Source: Serpula lacrymans var. lacrymans S7.9
Lineage: Eukaryota > Basidiomycota > Agaricomycetes > Boletales > Serpulaceae
DNA length: 64,000 bases
Direction of reading: 5' to 3'
Assembly: GCF_000218685.1 (NCBI RefSeq)
Contig: NW_006763291.1
Coordinates: forward strand, 3,087,173 to 3,151,172
Under the pieces are notes generated by a model. That model did no database searches and was not told the origin of the DNA. It worked only from the letters and a program-made list of their open reading frames with translations. The position numbers and the translations under genes are program-made. Of this stretch, positions 13,220 through 28,619 are shown piece by piece. The stretch's first letter is position 1, and the number at the start of each line of letters is the position of its first letter.

Positions 13220-14661
13220 TCAAATCAACGGCAGTGGTGTAGACGCTCGCTGCCGGCGACTGGTCCGGTCAGTGATCTCACCTCGAGGGCCAAATGATCC
13301 CTGCCATGCTGTGCCGTCAACAGGCAAAGACTCATTAGTGGACGAACGGTGACGCTTCCCCACACGGTGATACGTGAAGTCCTGGGAAGTATGAGGTGCT
13401 GCCAGACCGGATCCACGCACAGGGGAAGCTTCTGTGGAAGAGGCCAGGGTACTTCTCAATACATCATTTCTCCAAGTCTCGATAGAGCGCAACGGGTCCT
13501 CTGGGGAGAACGCTACAGATTGTCGACCGGTACCGTTGGGAAAACTACACTCGCTAGATCCCCCCTTCGAGGTAGACTCGAGGCTAAAGTCGAAACTGCC
13601 CACACCAGTTCCTTCCGTGAAAGTGTCCATGTCCCTCAGCAGCGGCGCAGCTGGTGGAGCCATGCTATTGTCCCACTCAATGGGATAGAAGATGAACTGT
13701 GTATCACTATGTTTTCCATCAGACAACGGTTAGTCTGACTGCGACCGCAGCAGATCTGACTGACACACCTTTCATAATGAAGGAATGGGGCACGAGCAGG
13801 CTCTGGGGTGGGTAAATTAGTTGTATTTGTTGAAGGGGTCGTGCCAAGCGTGTGCTGAAGGAGAGGAGGACTGATGTATGCCGCTATCTGAGCAAAGTGA
13901 TACTTGTATGGAAACGAGCTTACATCAGAGAAGAGGTGGGAGTGCCGACAAATGGGCGTCGAAGATCCACTTCCTCCAATGAATCTAAGAAAGCTGGATT
14001 AGACACTACGTGTCTCTCTTCGCACACCATGAAATATGAAGAAGCGGCACAAACGGCTCGCGAAAGAAAAGCGTGAAGGGTCGGAAAGGAGAAGAAAGAG
14101 AAAACCTGTTATATACACGAAGAGCAGAGTGAGGGAAGTGCGAAGGAGCAGACGCTGCGGAGTTTGTTCAAGGGGTGCGTTACTTGAAAGGTATGGGCGC
14201 CAAACCCTTAAAAGGAATATAAGGGAAGCTGTGTAAGTTGCTTGAAATTCAGACTTGCTGTGCTTGTCGTGGAAGAATCACTTATCCTGGCGGGTCCATT
14301 CGAGTCACCAAGAAATATCAATACTTGAACAAACGCTATTGCGGGATCTACTAACAAGGGTGGGGGCATTCCTGACTTGAGCATGGTAAGCATAGCTTTC
14401 AGTACTTGGACGAGGGTGATGGCATCGCGGACCGTCGTGGAACGCGTTGGCGGATCGGAAAAGCCGTCTGAGAGAGTACATAACACAGTCGTTGGATCCA
14501 CCTTGTCAAAGTATATGATCGGAAGTGTGCACACATCACATACCACTGCATCAACTTATATCTCACGGAGATGATAGCTGCGCAGATGACCATATGTAAG
14601 GAACCAATGCCAACCGCAGAAATCGCAAAGGTCAGAGACGTACGGTTTCAGACATGATCAT
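13220..14661 (-). CDS. Hypothetical protein, gene model uncertain
   Basis: I do not recognise this gene. The 3' part is well supported. An exon with PPLLQHTLGTTPSTNTTN joins, over a consensus intron near 13710-13770, to SDTQFIFYPIEWDNSMAPP and an open frame rich in Ser, Thr and Pro. This frame runs to the stop at 13220 and looks disordered, with a basic end (RTSRRQRAST). A second block at about 14270-14510 encodes a hydrophobic helix-forming stretch (TVRDAITLVQVLKAMLTMLK, then PAIAFVQVLIFLGDSN). A possible first exon (MIMSET) begins at 14661. The link between these blocks (about 13990-14270) is unclear. A TATATAAC-like element near 14110 and an ATG at 14030 leave open that there are two genes here. 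Confidence 0.35.
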
Positions 14662-15161
14662 GCAGTCGGTGCTGTTCCCTCACCGTCATATGTGTGGCAG
14701 AGCGAACTAGTGTAGTGAAGGTAATCGATCAGATCATTTCTCTCGTCCAATAGAAATGCCTATGCCCACGGGTTTGTGGTTAGACTCTCCGAGGAAATCA
14801 AAGCCTGTACAAGCATGTGTTACGTTTAAGACTATGCCATAAGTCTTTTTCGAGACTCACTATACAATGAGTGGAGGCTGTATACCATGCACTAGCGCTC
14901 AGAAAACATACATTTGGCCAAGCATATGGGCGACAATCTTGTCAACGTTTGAGTTTCAAGTTGTGACTTCAATTTACCGGTCACCGAGAGAGTAAAGCCA
15001 CAACGTTATTTGTCAGTGTTTGTTTTTCTGGTCTGTACCGGTGACCGACGTGTTCAAACGAATTTTAGCAGAGTTCCGTTCAAGCTCTGCGATACCCATT
15101 TCACCTCCACACCCTTTACACCCAACAGATAACCCACGTTCACAGATACAGCTTACACGAA
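14662..15161. promoter_or_regulatory. SEC23 upstream region with two CGGTSACCG sites
   Basis: 500 bp between the hypothetical minus-strand gene and SEC23. Two 9-bp sites, CGGTCACCG at 14978-14986 and CGGTGACCG at 15039-15047, are reverse complements of each other and lie 61 bp apart. I know no named factor for them. No coding exon is seen. Confidence 0.35.
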
Positions 15162-17947
<2,786 letters not shown>

Positions 17948-19461
17948 TATGTTTCACGATCGCCTTAGATATGTTTTCTGCTCTATTCCTTTTATTGAGA
18001 ATCAAGCTTTTCTATTCCTTCGCTCTTCTGGTCCACTGGCATCCTATATTTTTTATATCGTCTTTGTTGGTATCGATAGCTTATGTGGCTTTGTCCATAT
18101 TCCTATACGCACTTTCTTGAGACGAACTGTAGCTTTCTTCCCCATATCCATGAATGCGAAGTGTTCGTTGGTTCAACTGGTGCCTTACCTCTCGATGTGC
18201 AGGCGCTGATGACTGTCTATACCGTGTGTGTCTTGCCTGCCTGCATTGCTCGTGCAGTGTTATATTTTCGTCTTTTGATAAGAGCTTGCATCTTGCATCT
18301 TGATCCGACCCCCTTGACATGTAGTGTGTAGCGTTTGATGGCCCCAAAACCAGAGTACCTAACGACTGTGACAGTCGTGTACTAGGATGCTGGTATCAGG
18401 ATTGGAGAGTGTAGTCTTTCAGATGCGGCACTATCATGCACACCGGTGTCGCTCAGATCATTACATTGACACTTGAATGAAGTTGTTAGATGGACCAGCA
18501 TTCTGAGTGAGGTTACTCCTGTTATAGTATGCGTGCCCCTGAAGCTGACTCTGAATTTGAATATTTCTCCTTAAATGATCATTCAAACTGGCTCTTTTCA
18601 CTTGCATCTTTCAACCTGCATCTCATGATCGCGATAAAGAATATGGTTGATGACAGCCGTGCCATGATTCTAAGGTTTAACTTCCTCGGACCATTCAAAC
18701 TTCCTAATCGGATCATGCTATTGCGCTACGAAGATTTATAAGACCCAGAAGGTACAGTTCTATAAACATCCACACGAAACATTACTGAGTCTTAGTATGG
18801 CATTCTGCACTTGATGCAATTATAGTATACCAATTTCGATATCGTTTTACGAGGAACACGCCTTATTTGATACGCCCGTTCAAATCTGTCGCAATGCCTG
18901 TAAGGACTGGGCTGTCATAATATGCATGTGGAACTCGTCTGCATGGCCGGTCCGGTGGCTTTTCATCAAGTATCCGTACGGCAGATATAGACGGACTCTT
19001 ATTATGCAGCTATCGAACTTCTTGAAAGGAGTATGAACTGAGACGAACGTGTAGCAATATCCAGTTCGACACGTATGGCAGTATACTACTAGCTCAGCTC
19101 AACGTGCTAATTGCCGCGGCGCGGAACTGTACTTTGCGGTGCGATCGTAAAAGCGATAGTACTCTCGATGGTACTAGTAATAGATCCACCAGACACGGAC
19201 TTCTTCGAAGGACGGGAAAATGGATGCGTGCCTCAGCCCACATGGACCAAGGCTCTATCAAGTCATAGAATTCTCATACATTGTAGCTATTATCGTTTCT
19301 CCCCAAATCACGCATATGTGCCTCTAAATGTCGTTATCTCTCTTCGGGAGCATCCAAGAAGCGAGAAATGCTTAAAGGATTCACCACCTCGCATCAACAC
19401 ACACACTCGTCCGCGTTCAACCTTTCGACTCAGACTGGTACACGATTGGGTATCGCCACTC
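17948..19461. other. Intergenic 1.5 kb, no gene seen
   Basis: Between the SEC23 stop and the OPT start, both on the plus strand. It contains only short open frames without splice support or recognisable domains. It probably holds the SEC23 3' UTR and a long OPT promoter. No repeat or RNA gene was recognised. Confidence 0.5.
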
Positions 19462-22400
19462 ATGGTTTCTTATCCCCAGGGCGAACAGCCGACCACCAAG
19501 TCGAGTTCAGATGCTATTCAACCTGCTTTCGTAGATGCTGCCGCTCACTATGATCATTCACGGGAGGGAATACCATACGACAGCAAGGAGTTTGCATTGA
19601 TAGAGAAAGATACTGGCGCCGATTCAGAAAAGGAATCTGAATTATACTATGGCGATCCAGACGCAGACGACGTTGTCCTGGTAAATGGCGAGCCGGTCGT
19701 CTCCTCAGGAAAGGATGTATCGCGCTATCTGATAGACCTACGCGATGATGGAGATCCAGCTTTAACTTTCCGGTCACTTTTTATCGGAACCGTGTTTGCT
19801 GGTCTCGGCGCTGCACTTAGTCAGGTACGTCCCATGTCATTTACAGAGGTTTCACAATATTCACTTCCCTTGCTATAGATATATATGCTGAAGCCAGTAC
19901 AAGTTACCGTGTCTATGGTCTTTCTCCTTTTGCTCATTTACAGTGTCGGGTTGGCTTGGGCTAAATTCTTACCTGGGAGGTCTACAGTTGAACATACTCG
20001 ACTGGCATGGCTGGGTTCCACCATTGAATTCATAAATCCGGGTGAATTCCAACTGAAAGAAGTGCGTATAGGTACTATAATTTCAAGAAGCTGACTGAAT
20101 TTAACACATAGCATGTCATCTCTGCATTGGTGGCTTCAACGGCATCATATGGAAGTACGGCCGTCCAAAACTTTGCTGTGCAGCGGGTATGTTGTCGATC
20201 ATGAATTTTGTACTTCTTCATATTAATTTTCGTGTAGTTGTATTATAATACCAATGTTGGGGCAACCACGGCTGTTCTTGCGACTTTTTCCACGGCATGC
20301 TTCGGGTATGCATATTTCGTTTTGTCATTGCTATATCAAGTCTTGAGCTGAAATTAGATATGGACTGGTCGGCTTACTACGCCCTTTGACCGTTTATCCG
20401 AGTGAAATGGTGTACTGGAGTGTAAGCAGCTGTAACATAGCATATGAAAGCGAAACTGATATCAATCCATAAGAATCTCCCAACAGTCTCTATATTTCAA
20501 GGTTAGAAGCTCACCGACAATGTTTTTTATTGCTATTAATTTCTTTGGGTCAGCTTTGCATTTTGATTCCGCTGCTAATAACAAGCGGGTCAAGCTTTTT
20601 TGGTCAGCATTTATCGGAATGTTCCTTTACGAGCCCATACCATCCTATATTTTCCCTTATCTAAATGGTTTTAACATCTTCTGCCTTGCCTCCCAAAAGG
20701 CCTCGGCGAAGACCCAAAACCTCTTCACGAATCTTTTCGGTGGCGCGGAGGCTAACGAAGGTTTGGGCCTCCTGAGTCTATCGTTTGACTGGCAATATAT
20801 TACGTCGTCAGTAATCTATCATGTTTCTTGATTCATGTTGTTGACTTTTTCCATTTGTTCTAGTACATTCATGAGTTTGCCCATCACTCAACAAGGTATC
20901 GTACTGCACCACTAAACGTGCACGCAAATGACATACTTTGAACTGGACAGCGAACTCGTGGATTGGCTATGCCCTCTGCTATATCATCTTCATGGTGATC
21001 TATTACACTAATACGTGGAATGTACGTATTTCTCAAGTCTAAGAAATATCTGCATGTGAAGCCTATCTCATTTGGTAAACAACAGTCGCTGGCTTTCCCA
21101 ATGATATCGACATCGATATTCTCCTCAAACGGCTCTATCTATGATCAGTCAGCTGTATTTGGATCAACCTTCCAACTCAATCAAACTGCACTGGACGAAA
21201 TCGGCTTACCAGCGTTAACAGGTTCTAACGCCTGGGCCAACCTAACTGCTAATCTTTCGGTAACTGGATATTTTTTATTCAACACCAATCGTAATACACA
21301 CCCTTTTTATAGATCGGTGGTCTGATTGCCCACTGTATATTTTTCTGGGGCCCTTACGTGAAGGAATCCTTTCAGCAGTCTCGGAACAAAACTCAACCTG
21401 ATCCTCACTGGAAGGTAGGCATCAAAATATACCTACTTGGCGGCATACACTAAGAGTTATCACAGGCTATGCAGAAATACGATGAATGCCCTTGGTGGTG
21501 GTATCTAATTTTACTGGGCCTTGCATTTTTTGCTGGCAAGTTGAAGGGACTTTTCTCTTCTGTACAGCTGACACAACTGGAACTTTATAGGCTTGATCGT
21601 TGTCTTGAAAGGGCAGACTACGTTACCTTGGTGGTCCTTCTTAGTGGCTCTGATTCTGGGAGGTAAGTAAGTTTGATCGATCGTGTAAAGCATTCGCTAA
21701 ACGAGGTTACAGCTTTTGTTACGGTGAGTATCGTAGAAATACATGCACGGAGATACTTACTCTGTACTCTAGCCATTTTCCACACTACTTTTTGCTCGCA
21801 TGGGAAACGGTGTCGCTACTCAACAACTGATGAAGATGATTGCAGGACTTATAAACCCTGGAAGACCTGTGGCAAACCTTTATGTACGTGTTTAGATGGC
21901 TTGTTTATTTTCGAATACTCATAGTTGTAGTTCTCCATGTGGAGCCACGATATTGTTGGGCAATCCATCGAGCTGGCTGGCGACCTAAAAATGGGGCAGT
22001 ACCTGAAAGTACCTCCCCGTGCGATGTTCTTGACTCAAGTCTGGGGCACCATTGTTGGTGAGCTTGAATACTATAGATTGATATCACGAGTTGCTTATTT
22101 GTCGTAGGGGCGATCGTTAATTATGGCAAGTACCTGGAAATTTTGAATATTAGCCCTGTTGTCTAAGCTTATACCATAGTTGTGATGGTTTCAATCGTCG
22201 ATGCCCAGCGCGAAATTCTCATCAATCCTGTGGGAAATGATGTATGGAGCGGCCAATATATTCAGACTCTTAATAGCGGTGCTGTCACATGGTCTCTTGC
22301 GAAGGATTTGTACGGACAAAACGGCCCTTATTTCGTTATCCCTTTGAGTTTACTCATCGGGGTGGTGCCTACGTTTATTCAATGGCTCATCTCCAAGGTG

Positions 22401-22902
22401 CGTTGTTAATTATACGATGATAGCAGACTAGCCCAACTTGTGAATGTTAGCGATGGCCTATGATTGGACCAGTGAAGGTGGATTCAGTCATATTGCCCAT
22501 AATTTATATGGTATGTACAATTTTGGTCCTATGGCCGAATAGAATCAAGTAATGACTTGTTTCCTTTTAGTATTCATCCTGGATGTCGTCCGGGGTCAGC
22601 TCAATAATCTTATCATCTGTCATCGTGGGACTAGTCTCACAAATATGGCTTCGAAAACATCACCCGGGTTGGTTCAGAAAATACAATTATATCCTCGGTG
22701 GTGCGCTCGATGGTGGCGCCCAAGTCATGATTTTCATTTTGTCGTTTGCTGTATTCGGGGCTGCCGGGAAGGTTAACCCTTTCCCTACCGTAAGAACCAT
22801 TTACCGCCATGTAGAATATATGCTGATCGTTTCTTATAGTGGGCAGGTAATCCTGGAACTGGAAATGTGGACTATTGTAATGGTAACGGCGCTTTGGACT
22901 GA
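19462..22902 (+). CDS. OPT-family oligopeptide transporter
   Basis: Multi-pass plasma-membrane proton-coupled importer of small peptides; some members move glutathione or siderophores. The start at 19462 (MVSYPQGEQPTTKSS) is followed by an acidic cytosolic N-terminus with DDGDPALTFRSLFIGTVFAG, where the membrane part begins. Family marks: LKPVQVTVSMVFLLLLIYSV, LYYNTNVGATTAVLATFSTA, FDWQYI before the TSSTFMSLP segment, NSWIGYALCYIIFMVIYYTN, KYDECPWWWY, the NLYFSMWSHD motif, and HPGWFRKYNYILGGALDGGA. The C-terminus has WAGNPGTGNVDYCNGNGALD and the stop at 22900-22902. The coding region is split into about 16 exons, some very short. Roughly 790 aa, usual for the family. The exact substrate is unknown. 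Confidence 0.93.
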
Positions 22903-23384
22903 GGAATAAATACATACAAATGAAACGGTTACATGGGACTCAGTTGATATATACACGGCTGTATCCATGTTTGTACAGTACTTGTAACACTATCCATACA
23001 CTAGATAACGAAATTGTAAACTTGAACGTGAACTGTAGATGAACATCGATGAATCCTTCTAGTGTACTCAACTGCAGTGGAATCGGAACTGTTACTAAAA
23101 TAAGTATGATTACGTAATTGAGGCACCGAGCACCGGCGGCTGAGTTTTTCTGGAAAGACGCCGTATATTTTGCCAACGTATACACGTTTCCCAGCGCCAA
23201 CGATATCCTTGTCTGGTCCTTCCTTCCGCAAGATAGAAGGCCTCTTTCCCCCCAACGTCCCACTTGTATGTAACATCAGCTTCTGGGAAGTCCTTTCAAG
23301 TTTGACAAGCCTCATTTAGGTTTCGCTTCACGTTCGCCAGTGAGGGAGACGGAGCATCATACTGCTGTTCAAGTACAGCTCAAT
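22903..23384. other. Intergenic: OPT 3' flank and SPF1 promoter
   Basis: 480 bp between two plus-strand genes. An uninterrupted minus-strand frame of 104 codons (23001-23315) is present but has no recognisable domain. I see no tRNA or repeat. Confidence 0.45.
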
Positions 23385-26300
23385 ATGTCAGTGACATATA
23401 TTTGCTGACTTACAACCAACTGATTTCTTGCAATAGGGCTCCTGTAACCGTCAAATCTTCCGAAATATCAAGAGCCAGTCTGCACGTTGCTCTTCCTTGG
23501 TACACGCACGTGTACTCGATTCCATTTCTTTCGTTGTACCCTCTCCTAGCATACGCTTACTATGTTAAGTATGATGATTGGTTGAAGAGTGAAGAGTGGA
23601 CCTTCTTAGCCTGCGTATCACTAGGAGCTGGTCACGCTCTCAGCTTCTTGGTTACACGATGGAGTGCTGGCGCTAAAGCTTGGGTAACGACCCGCAAGGT
23701 ACGCGTGATATGTTCTCTATCAGTAAAAAAGCTGACCCTCGCATGAATGAAGGCTTATTCTCTAGAAGAAGCCGACTGCATACGCTTGGTACCTCACGTC
23801 CATCGTGGTCAAGGCGACATCGTGCCTCTCGACAAGAAAATCCGTTCAGACCCCAGGTCCTACACTTTCAGCTATCAGCGAGACACTTATGTCATTTCCA
23901 CAACGTCGCCGATATCTTTCACTTTATTACCTTATCCTTCGACCCATTGCCCACCTCTGTCGTCGTTCACTGCCCCGTCTGGTTTGCGCGCTTCAGAAAT
24001 TCCACCGCTAACATCTTTATACGGCAAGAATGAATTCAACATCCCTATTCCGTCCTTCTCAGAGCTGTTCGGTGAACACGCTACTGCACCATTCTTCGTA
24101 TTCCAGATCTTCTGCGTCGCACTATGGTGTTTGGATGAATACTGGTATTATAGTCTGTTTACGCTGTTCATGTTAGTCATGTTCGAGTGTACCGTCGTCT
24201 GGCAGGTAAGCCTCTGTGCGACTTCGGTGCATAACATACAGTTGACCAACAACTGTTCATCAGCGGGTGAAAACATTGACCGAGTTCCGCACAATGTCGG
24301 TTGCCCCGTATGCTATCCAGTGTCTTCGGAACTCCAAGTGGGTAACGATCCAAAGCGATGAACTTCTGCCGGGTGACGTAGTGTCCATCGGTGAGCCGTT
24401 TTTATCTCTCCGTGCCACGTCTTCTCAGTAGAAGTATGTAGCTCGTCAGCAGTCGGAGACGACCGTTCCTGCAGACATCCTACTCGTGCAAGGTACTTGC
24501 ATTGTTAACGAGGCCATGCTTTCGGGCGAATCAACGCCTTTACTTAAGGAGTCCATTCAACTTCTGGAGAGCTCGGATAAAATGGACGTCGATGGCGCGC
24601 ATAAGAACGCAGTCTTATTTAGCGGCACCAAAGTTCTACAAGCCAGCCCTACAGGTGCAGATAGTGCATTATATGATAGACGATCCTGGTACTTACGTTG
24701 ATGATTAAAGGACAAGGACAAGTGTCCGCCAGCACCCCTGATGGTGGTTGTCTTGGTGTCGTGTTGCGAACTGGATTTGGTACCGCTCAAGGGCAGCTTG
24801 TCAGGACGATGATTTTCTCTACTGAGCGTGTGTCTGCCAACAATCTGGAATCGTTCTTGTTTATTGGATTTTTACTTATATTTGCCATTGCGGCAAGTTG
24901 GTATGTTTGGGTTAAAGGTTCGTTCCTAATTCAAGTTCTGTGCGGTATATTTATTACTCTATGTCGCATATAGGAATCGAAAGGGACTTGAAGAAATCCA
25001 AGCTTCTTCTTGATTGCGTTCTCATTATTACAAGTGTCGTTCCTCCCGAACTGCCCATGGAATTATCCTTAGCAGTCAATGCCTCGTTGGTTGCTTTGTC
25101 CAAGTTTGGTGAGTTGTGTTTGCATCCCAAGATAACTTCCTTTCCCAACAGTCTTTCTCCTTAGCGATCTTCTGTACTGAGCCGTTCCGCATTCCATTTG
25201 CTGGAAGGGTTGATGTGTGTTGCTTCGACAAGACCGGTACGATCACCGCCGAAAACCTAGTCCTTGAGGGTATCGCTGGCATCGAGTTCGTATATACCAC
25301 TAGTTATCATCCCGACATCACTTGGCTAACTTACTAACAATAGTGCCTCTGATAAACGCAAATTGGTTGACGTCAAAGACTCGAGTAAGCAGACAACACT
25401 TTGTCTTGCTGCTGCACATGCGTTGGTCCGCCTGGACGACGGCACTGTTGTAGGGGACCCCATGGAAAAAACCACTTTGGAAGCACTGGACTGGAAATTG
25501 ACTAAAGGCATGTCGTTCCATTTAAATAAAATATCATTCTCTAATGTTCATATCCAGGTGACCAAATTGCACCAAGTTCATCGTCGGCACCCAATGCTGC
25601 CAAGATTTACATTCGTCGTCGCTTCCAATTTTCTTCTGCGTTGAAGCGCATGTCTACTATCTCAACTTTACCTAGTGGAAAGTGTCTCGTTGCTGTTAAA
25701 GGTGCTCCTGAGACTATCAAGGGCATGTTAGCGGAAATCCCAGAATGGTATGATGAAACATATAAGTGGTATACAAGGCGAGGAAGTCGCGTATTGGCTC
25801 TAGGTACCAAAGAACTAGACAGCATGGGGATTGAAAAGGTATGTCATCAGCCAGGCCATAGTCCGTTTTTCATCTGATTGCCTCCAGATCAACAAAGTTC
25901 TTCGTGAAGATATCGAGAGTAGACTGAACTTTGCTGGCTTTTTAGTATTCCACTGTCCTCTCAAACCAGACGCAGTGGAATCGTTGAAAATGCTGGCCGA
26001 CTCGTCTCACCGTGTAAGCATACTCATGCGCTTTACTTCTTTCGTTACTCACCTCATTCCTAGTGCATCATGATCACTGGCGACAACCCTCTGACTGCCG
26101 TACATGTTGCACGTGATGTGGAGATCGTTGATCGGGATGCTTTGATCTTGGACTTGAGAGAGAATCCTGCGCATGAAGCTGGTATTGTCTTTTCTCATGA
26201 TAGTAACCCGGTTTTCTTATAACTATTCTTCCAGACTTGACATGGCGCAACGTGGACGAAACGAAAATCATTCCTGTCGACCCTTCAGAGCCTTTGGACA

Positions 26301-27998
26301 AATCTCTGCTTGAACAATACGATATATGTGTTACGGGAGCTGCCATGAAGCAATTTGTGTCTCGTCCTAGCTGGAACGACCTCGTGCAACACACATGGGT
26401 TTACGCTCGTGTTTCTCCTTCCCAAAAGGAGTTCATTCTCACTAGCTTTAAAACTCTTGGATACACTACTCTTATGGCTGGAGATGGTACAAACGATGTC
26501 GGTGCACTAAAGCAAGCCCATATTGGTGTTGCCTTACTCGATGGGACACCCGAAGATCTGCAGAAGATTGCTGAACACCAGAGAATCGAGCGCATCAAAA
26601 AGGTATACGAAAGTCAACTGAAGATTTCAGCTCGGTTCGGTCAAGTTCCACCTGCGGTGCCGCCTGCTATCGCACACCTGTATCCGGACGTAGTTGAAGC
26701 ACAGAAGAAAGCGGTTGAGGATCTGCAAGTGGCAAGGAAAAAGAACCCTATGGAGAAGGTGAATATCTCACAGGAGGTGGAACGTTATCCAATGTTGACG
26801 CTCTTCAACGCCTTTAGTTTGACCTCAACTCTATCACCGATAAGTTGGCGGATATGGAGGGTGACGATGAAACTCCTCAGATTAAACTTGGAGATGCATC
26901 TTGTGCGGCACCTTTCACGTCCAAGCTATCTCATGTTGCTGCCAGTGAGTGTGTTGACTTCATAGACGATACAAATATACTAATGCGGGTTTAGTAACGC
27001 ATATTATCAGGCAAGGCCGCTGCACACTTGTGGCTACTATTCAAATGTATAAGATTCTCGCATTAAATTGCTTGATCACTGCATACAGTCTGAGCGTACA
27101 GTATCTTGACGGTATCAAGTTTGGTGATTATCAGGTGACAGTGACGGGTATGTTGATGTCCGTTTGTTTCTTATGTATCTCTCGCGCCAAGGTCTGTAGT
27201 AATATGCTATTCGGTGGCAAAATTTTTACTGATGTTCGGTGTAGCCTGTTGAAAAGCTGTCTCGCGAACGACCCTTGGGCAATATCTTCAACTTATATGT
27301 CCTCCTCTCTGTCTTGCTGCAGTTCGCCCTTCATATCGTTTCCCTTGTCTACATCACCAACCTGTCTCACACGCTTGAACCGTAAGTTCTTACTATGCAT
27401 TCTCCGAGATACGGTATAACAAAACATTCTATTAGGCCTGGTATCATTGACCTTGAAGCAAAATTCGAACCTAGTTTACTGAATACTGCTATTTATCTTT
27501 TGGGCCTTTCCCAACAGGTTTCAACTTTTGCCATTAACTTCCAGGCAAGTACATTTGTGGAAGTTCAAAGGATGGTACTAAAACATACTATTAGGGTCGG
27601 CCATTCCGTGAGGGAATTCGAGAAAATTCGACCTTGTGGTGGGGTCTTGTCCTGGCTGGTGGTGTCGCATTCTCTGGTGCTACCGATTTTATGCCTGAAT
27701 TAAACCGGTGGCTACAAATAGTAGAAATGGAAGGATCGGTATGTCTTGTATGAACATATTATTATTCCCCAGCTCACCGGCATACCCTTAGTTCAAGTTC
27801 AGGTTAACGAGTATCATGATAGCGGACTTTGTTGGCTGCTGGTTGATTGAGATCACCTGCAAGAAGCTTTTCGCAGATCTTGAACCCAAAGAAATGATCA
27901 CTCGAGGTCGCGAACGGAGAGAACAGAGACGGCGGGAGCAAGCGCAAGCTCATTTATTGGCAGAGGCGACTGCAGTGAACGAGAAGAAGATTCAATAG
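23385..27998 (+). CDS. SPF1: P5A-type ATPase Spf1 (ER transmembrane-helix dislocase)
   Basis: ER-membrane P5A ATPase (human ATP13A1) that removes mistargeted transmembrane helices. The N-terminus reads [20 protein letters not shown]. The ATG appears split: AT at 23385-23386, an intron at 23387-23436 (gtcagtga...caatag), then G at 23437. P-type motifs in order: GDVVSI, the P5A signature [16 protein letters not shown] in membrane helix 4 (about 25050), [15 protein letters not shown] with the phosphorylated Asp (about 25230), [28 protein letters not shown] (about 26080), and [19 protein letters not shown] (about 26480). The last exons give the C-terminal helices, a basic coiled tail ([17 protein letters not shown]) and the stop at 27996-27998. 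The family is certain; a few middle introns were not fixed. Confidence 0.95.
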
Positions 27999-28233
27999 TC
28001 GGTGATACTACAATGTCTGGCTTTATCAATATTATAGATTTTCCTTATTACTCTAAAGTAGAGAATGATTTGAGTATGCAAGACATCAATAGCCTCCTTT
28101 CACGGGCTAAAATACTTTTGGGGATGATGATGCAAAGTAATCAGGATGGACGAGTTGTGCCAGAAGGTAAATGACCGAGATACATAACAGCGAAATTGAA
28201 AATGCCAATAACAATATATTCTATGGCTACAGC
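27999..28233. other. Convergent 3' flanks of SPF1 and RPB10
   Basis: 235 bp between two stop codons that face each other. It should hold both 3' UTRs. AT-rich; no gene is seen. Confidence 0.5.
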
Positions 28234-28619
28234 TTAGTAGTTAGCTTTATCCTTCGTGCGCTCCATAGCTGGGGTACGTGACCTGTTAATACAAGACTAC
28301 ACACGAACAGACCCAGTTCAGACTTACGATTGTAGTGTAGGAGCTTTTCAATCAAGTCTACATGTGTGAGGACCATCCGCCGACAACAGTACCGCTTCAA
28401 TTGCAGTTCATCCAGAGCGTCACTTTCAATGATGAGTCAGATGAGGACCACTGGAATAATTACAGGATATAGCTTACCCTTCACTCATATCGTTTGCAAG
28501 AAGCTCTAAGTAGGCATTCCATTTGTCACCGATAACCTTTCCGCATGAGAAACACCTGACTGGGATAATCTGGACAGAGTCAGTAAAACAAGATTATAGA
28601 AAACCCCGATGCTCACCAT
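28234..28619 (-). CDS. RPB10: RNA polymerase common subunit Rpb10 (ABC10-beta)
   Basis: Zinc-binding subunit shared by RNA polymerases I, II and III. The coding sequence starts at 28619 with an ATG followed directly by an intron (gtgagcatc...gtccag). Exon 2 gives [20 protein letters not shown] and [11 protein letters not shown]. The next exon gives [20 protein letters not shown] and [11 protein letters not shown], and the last gives [11 protein letters not shown] with the stop at 28234-28236. The four zinc ligands, CFSC and the adjacent CC pair, are present, as is the nearly invariant HYNPMER end. About 74 aa, normal for the family. It is transcribed away from the condensin gene YCS4 across only 141 bp. 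Confidence 0.94.

Noticed and set aside
23001..23315. Minus-strand open frame of 104 codons between OPT and SPF1
   Set aside because: Text such as DKDIVGAGKRVYVGKIYG faintly recalls an FKBP-like or RNA-binding fold, but no complete domain forms, so I do not call a gene or pseudogene.
26108..26116. CACGTGAT matching the CDEI-like motif
   Set aside because: It is inside the SPF1 coding exon (VHVARDVEI), so it is constrained by protein sequence rather than promoter function.
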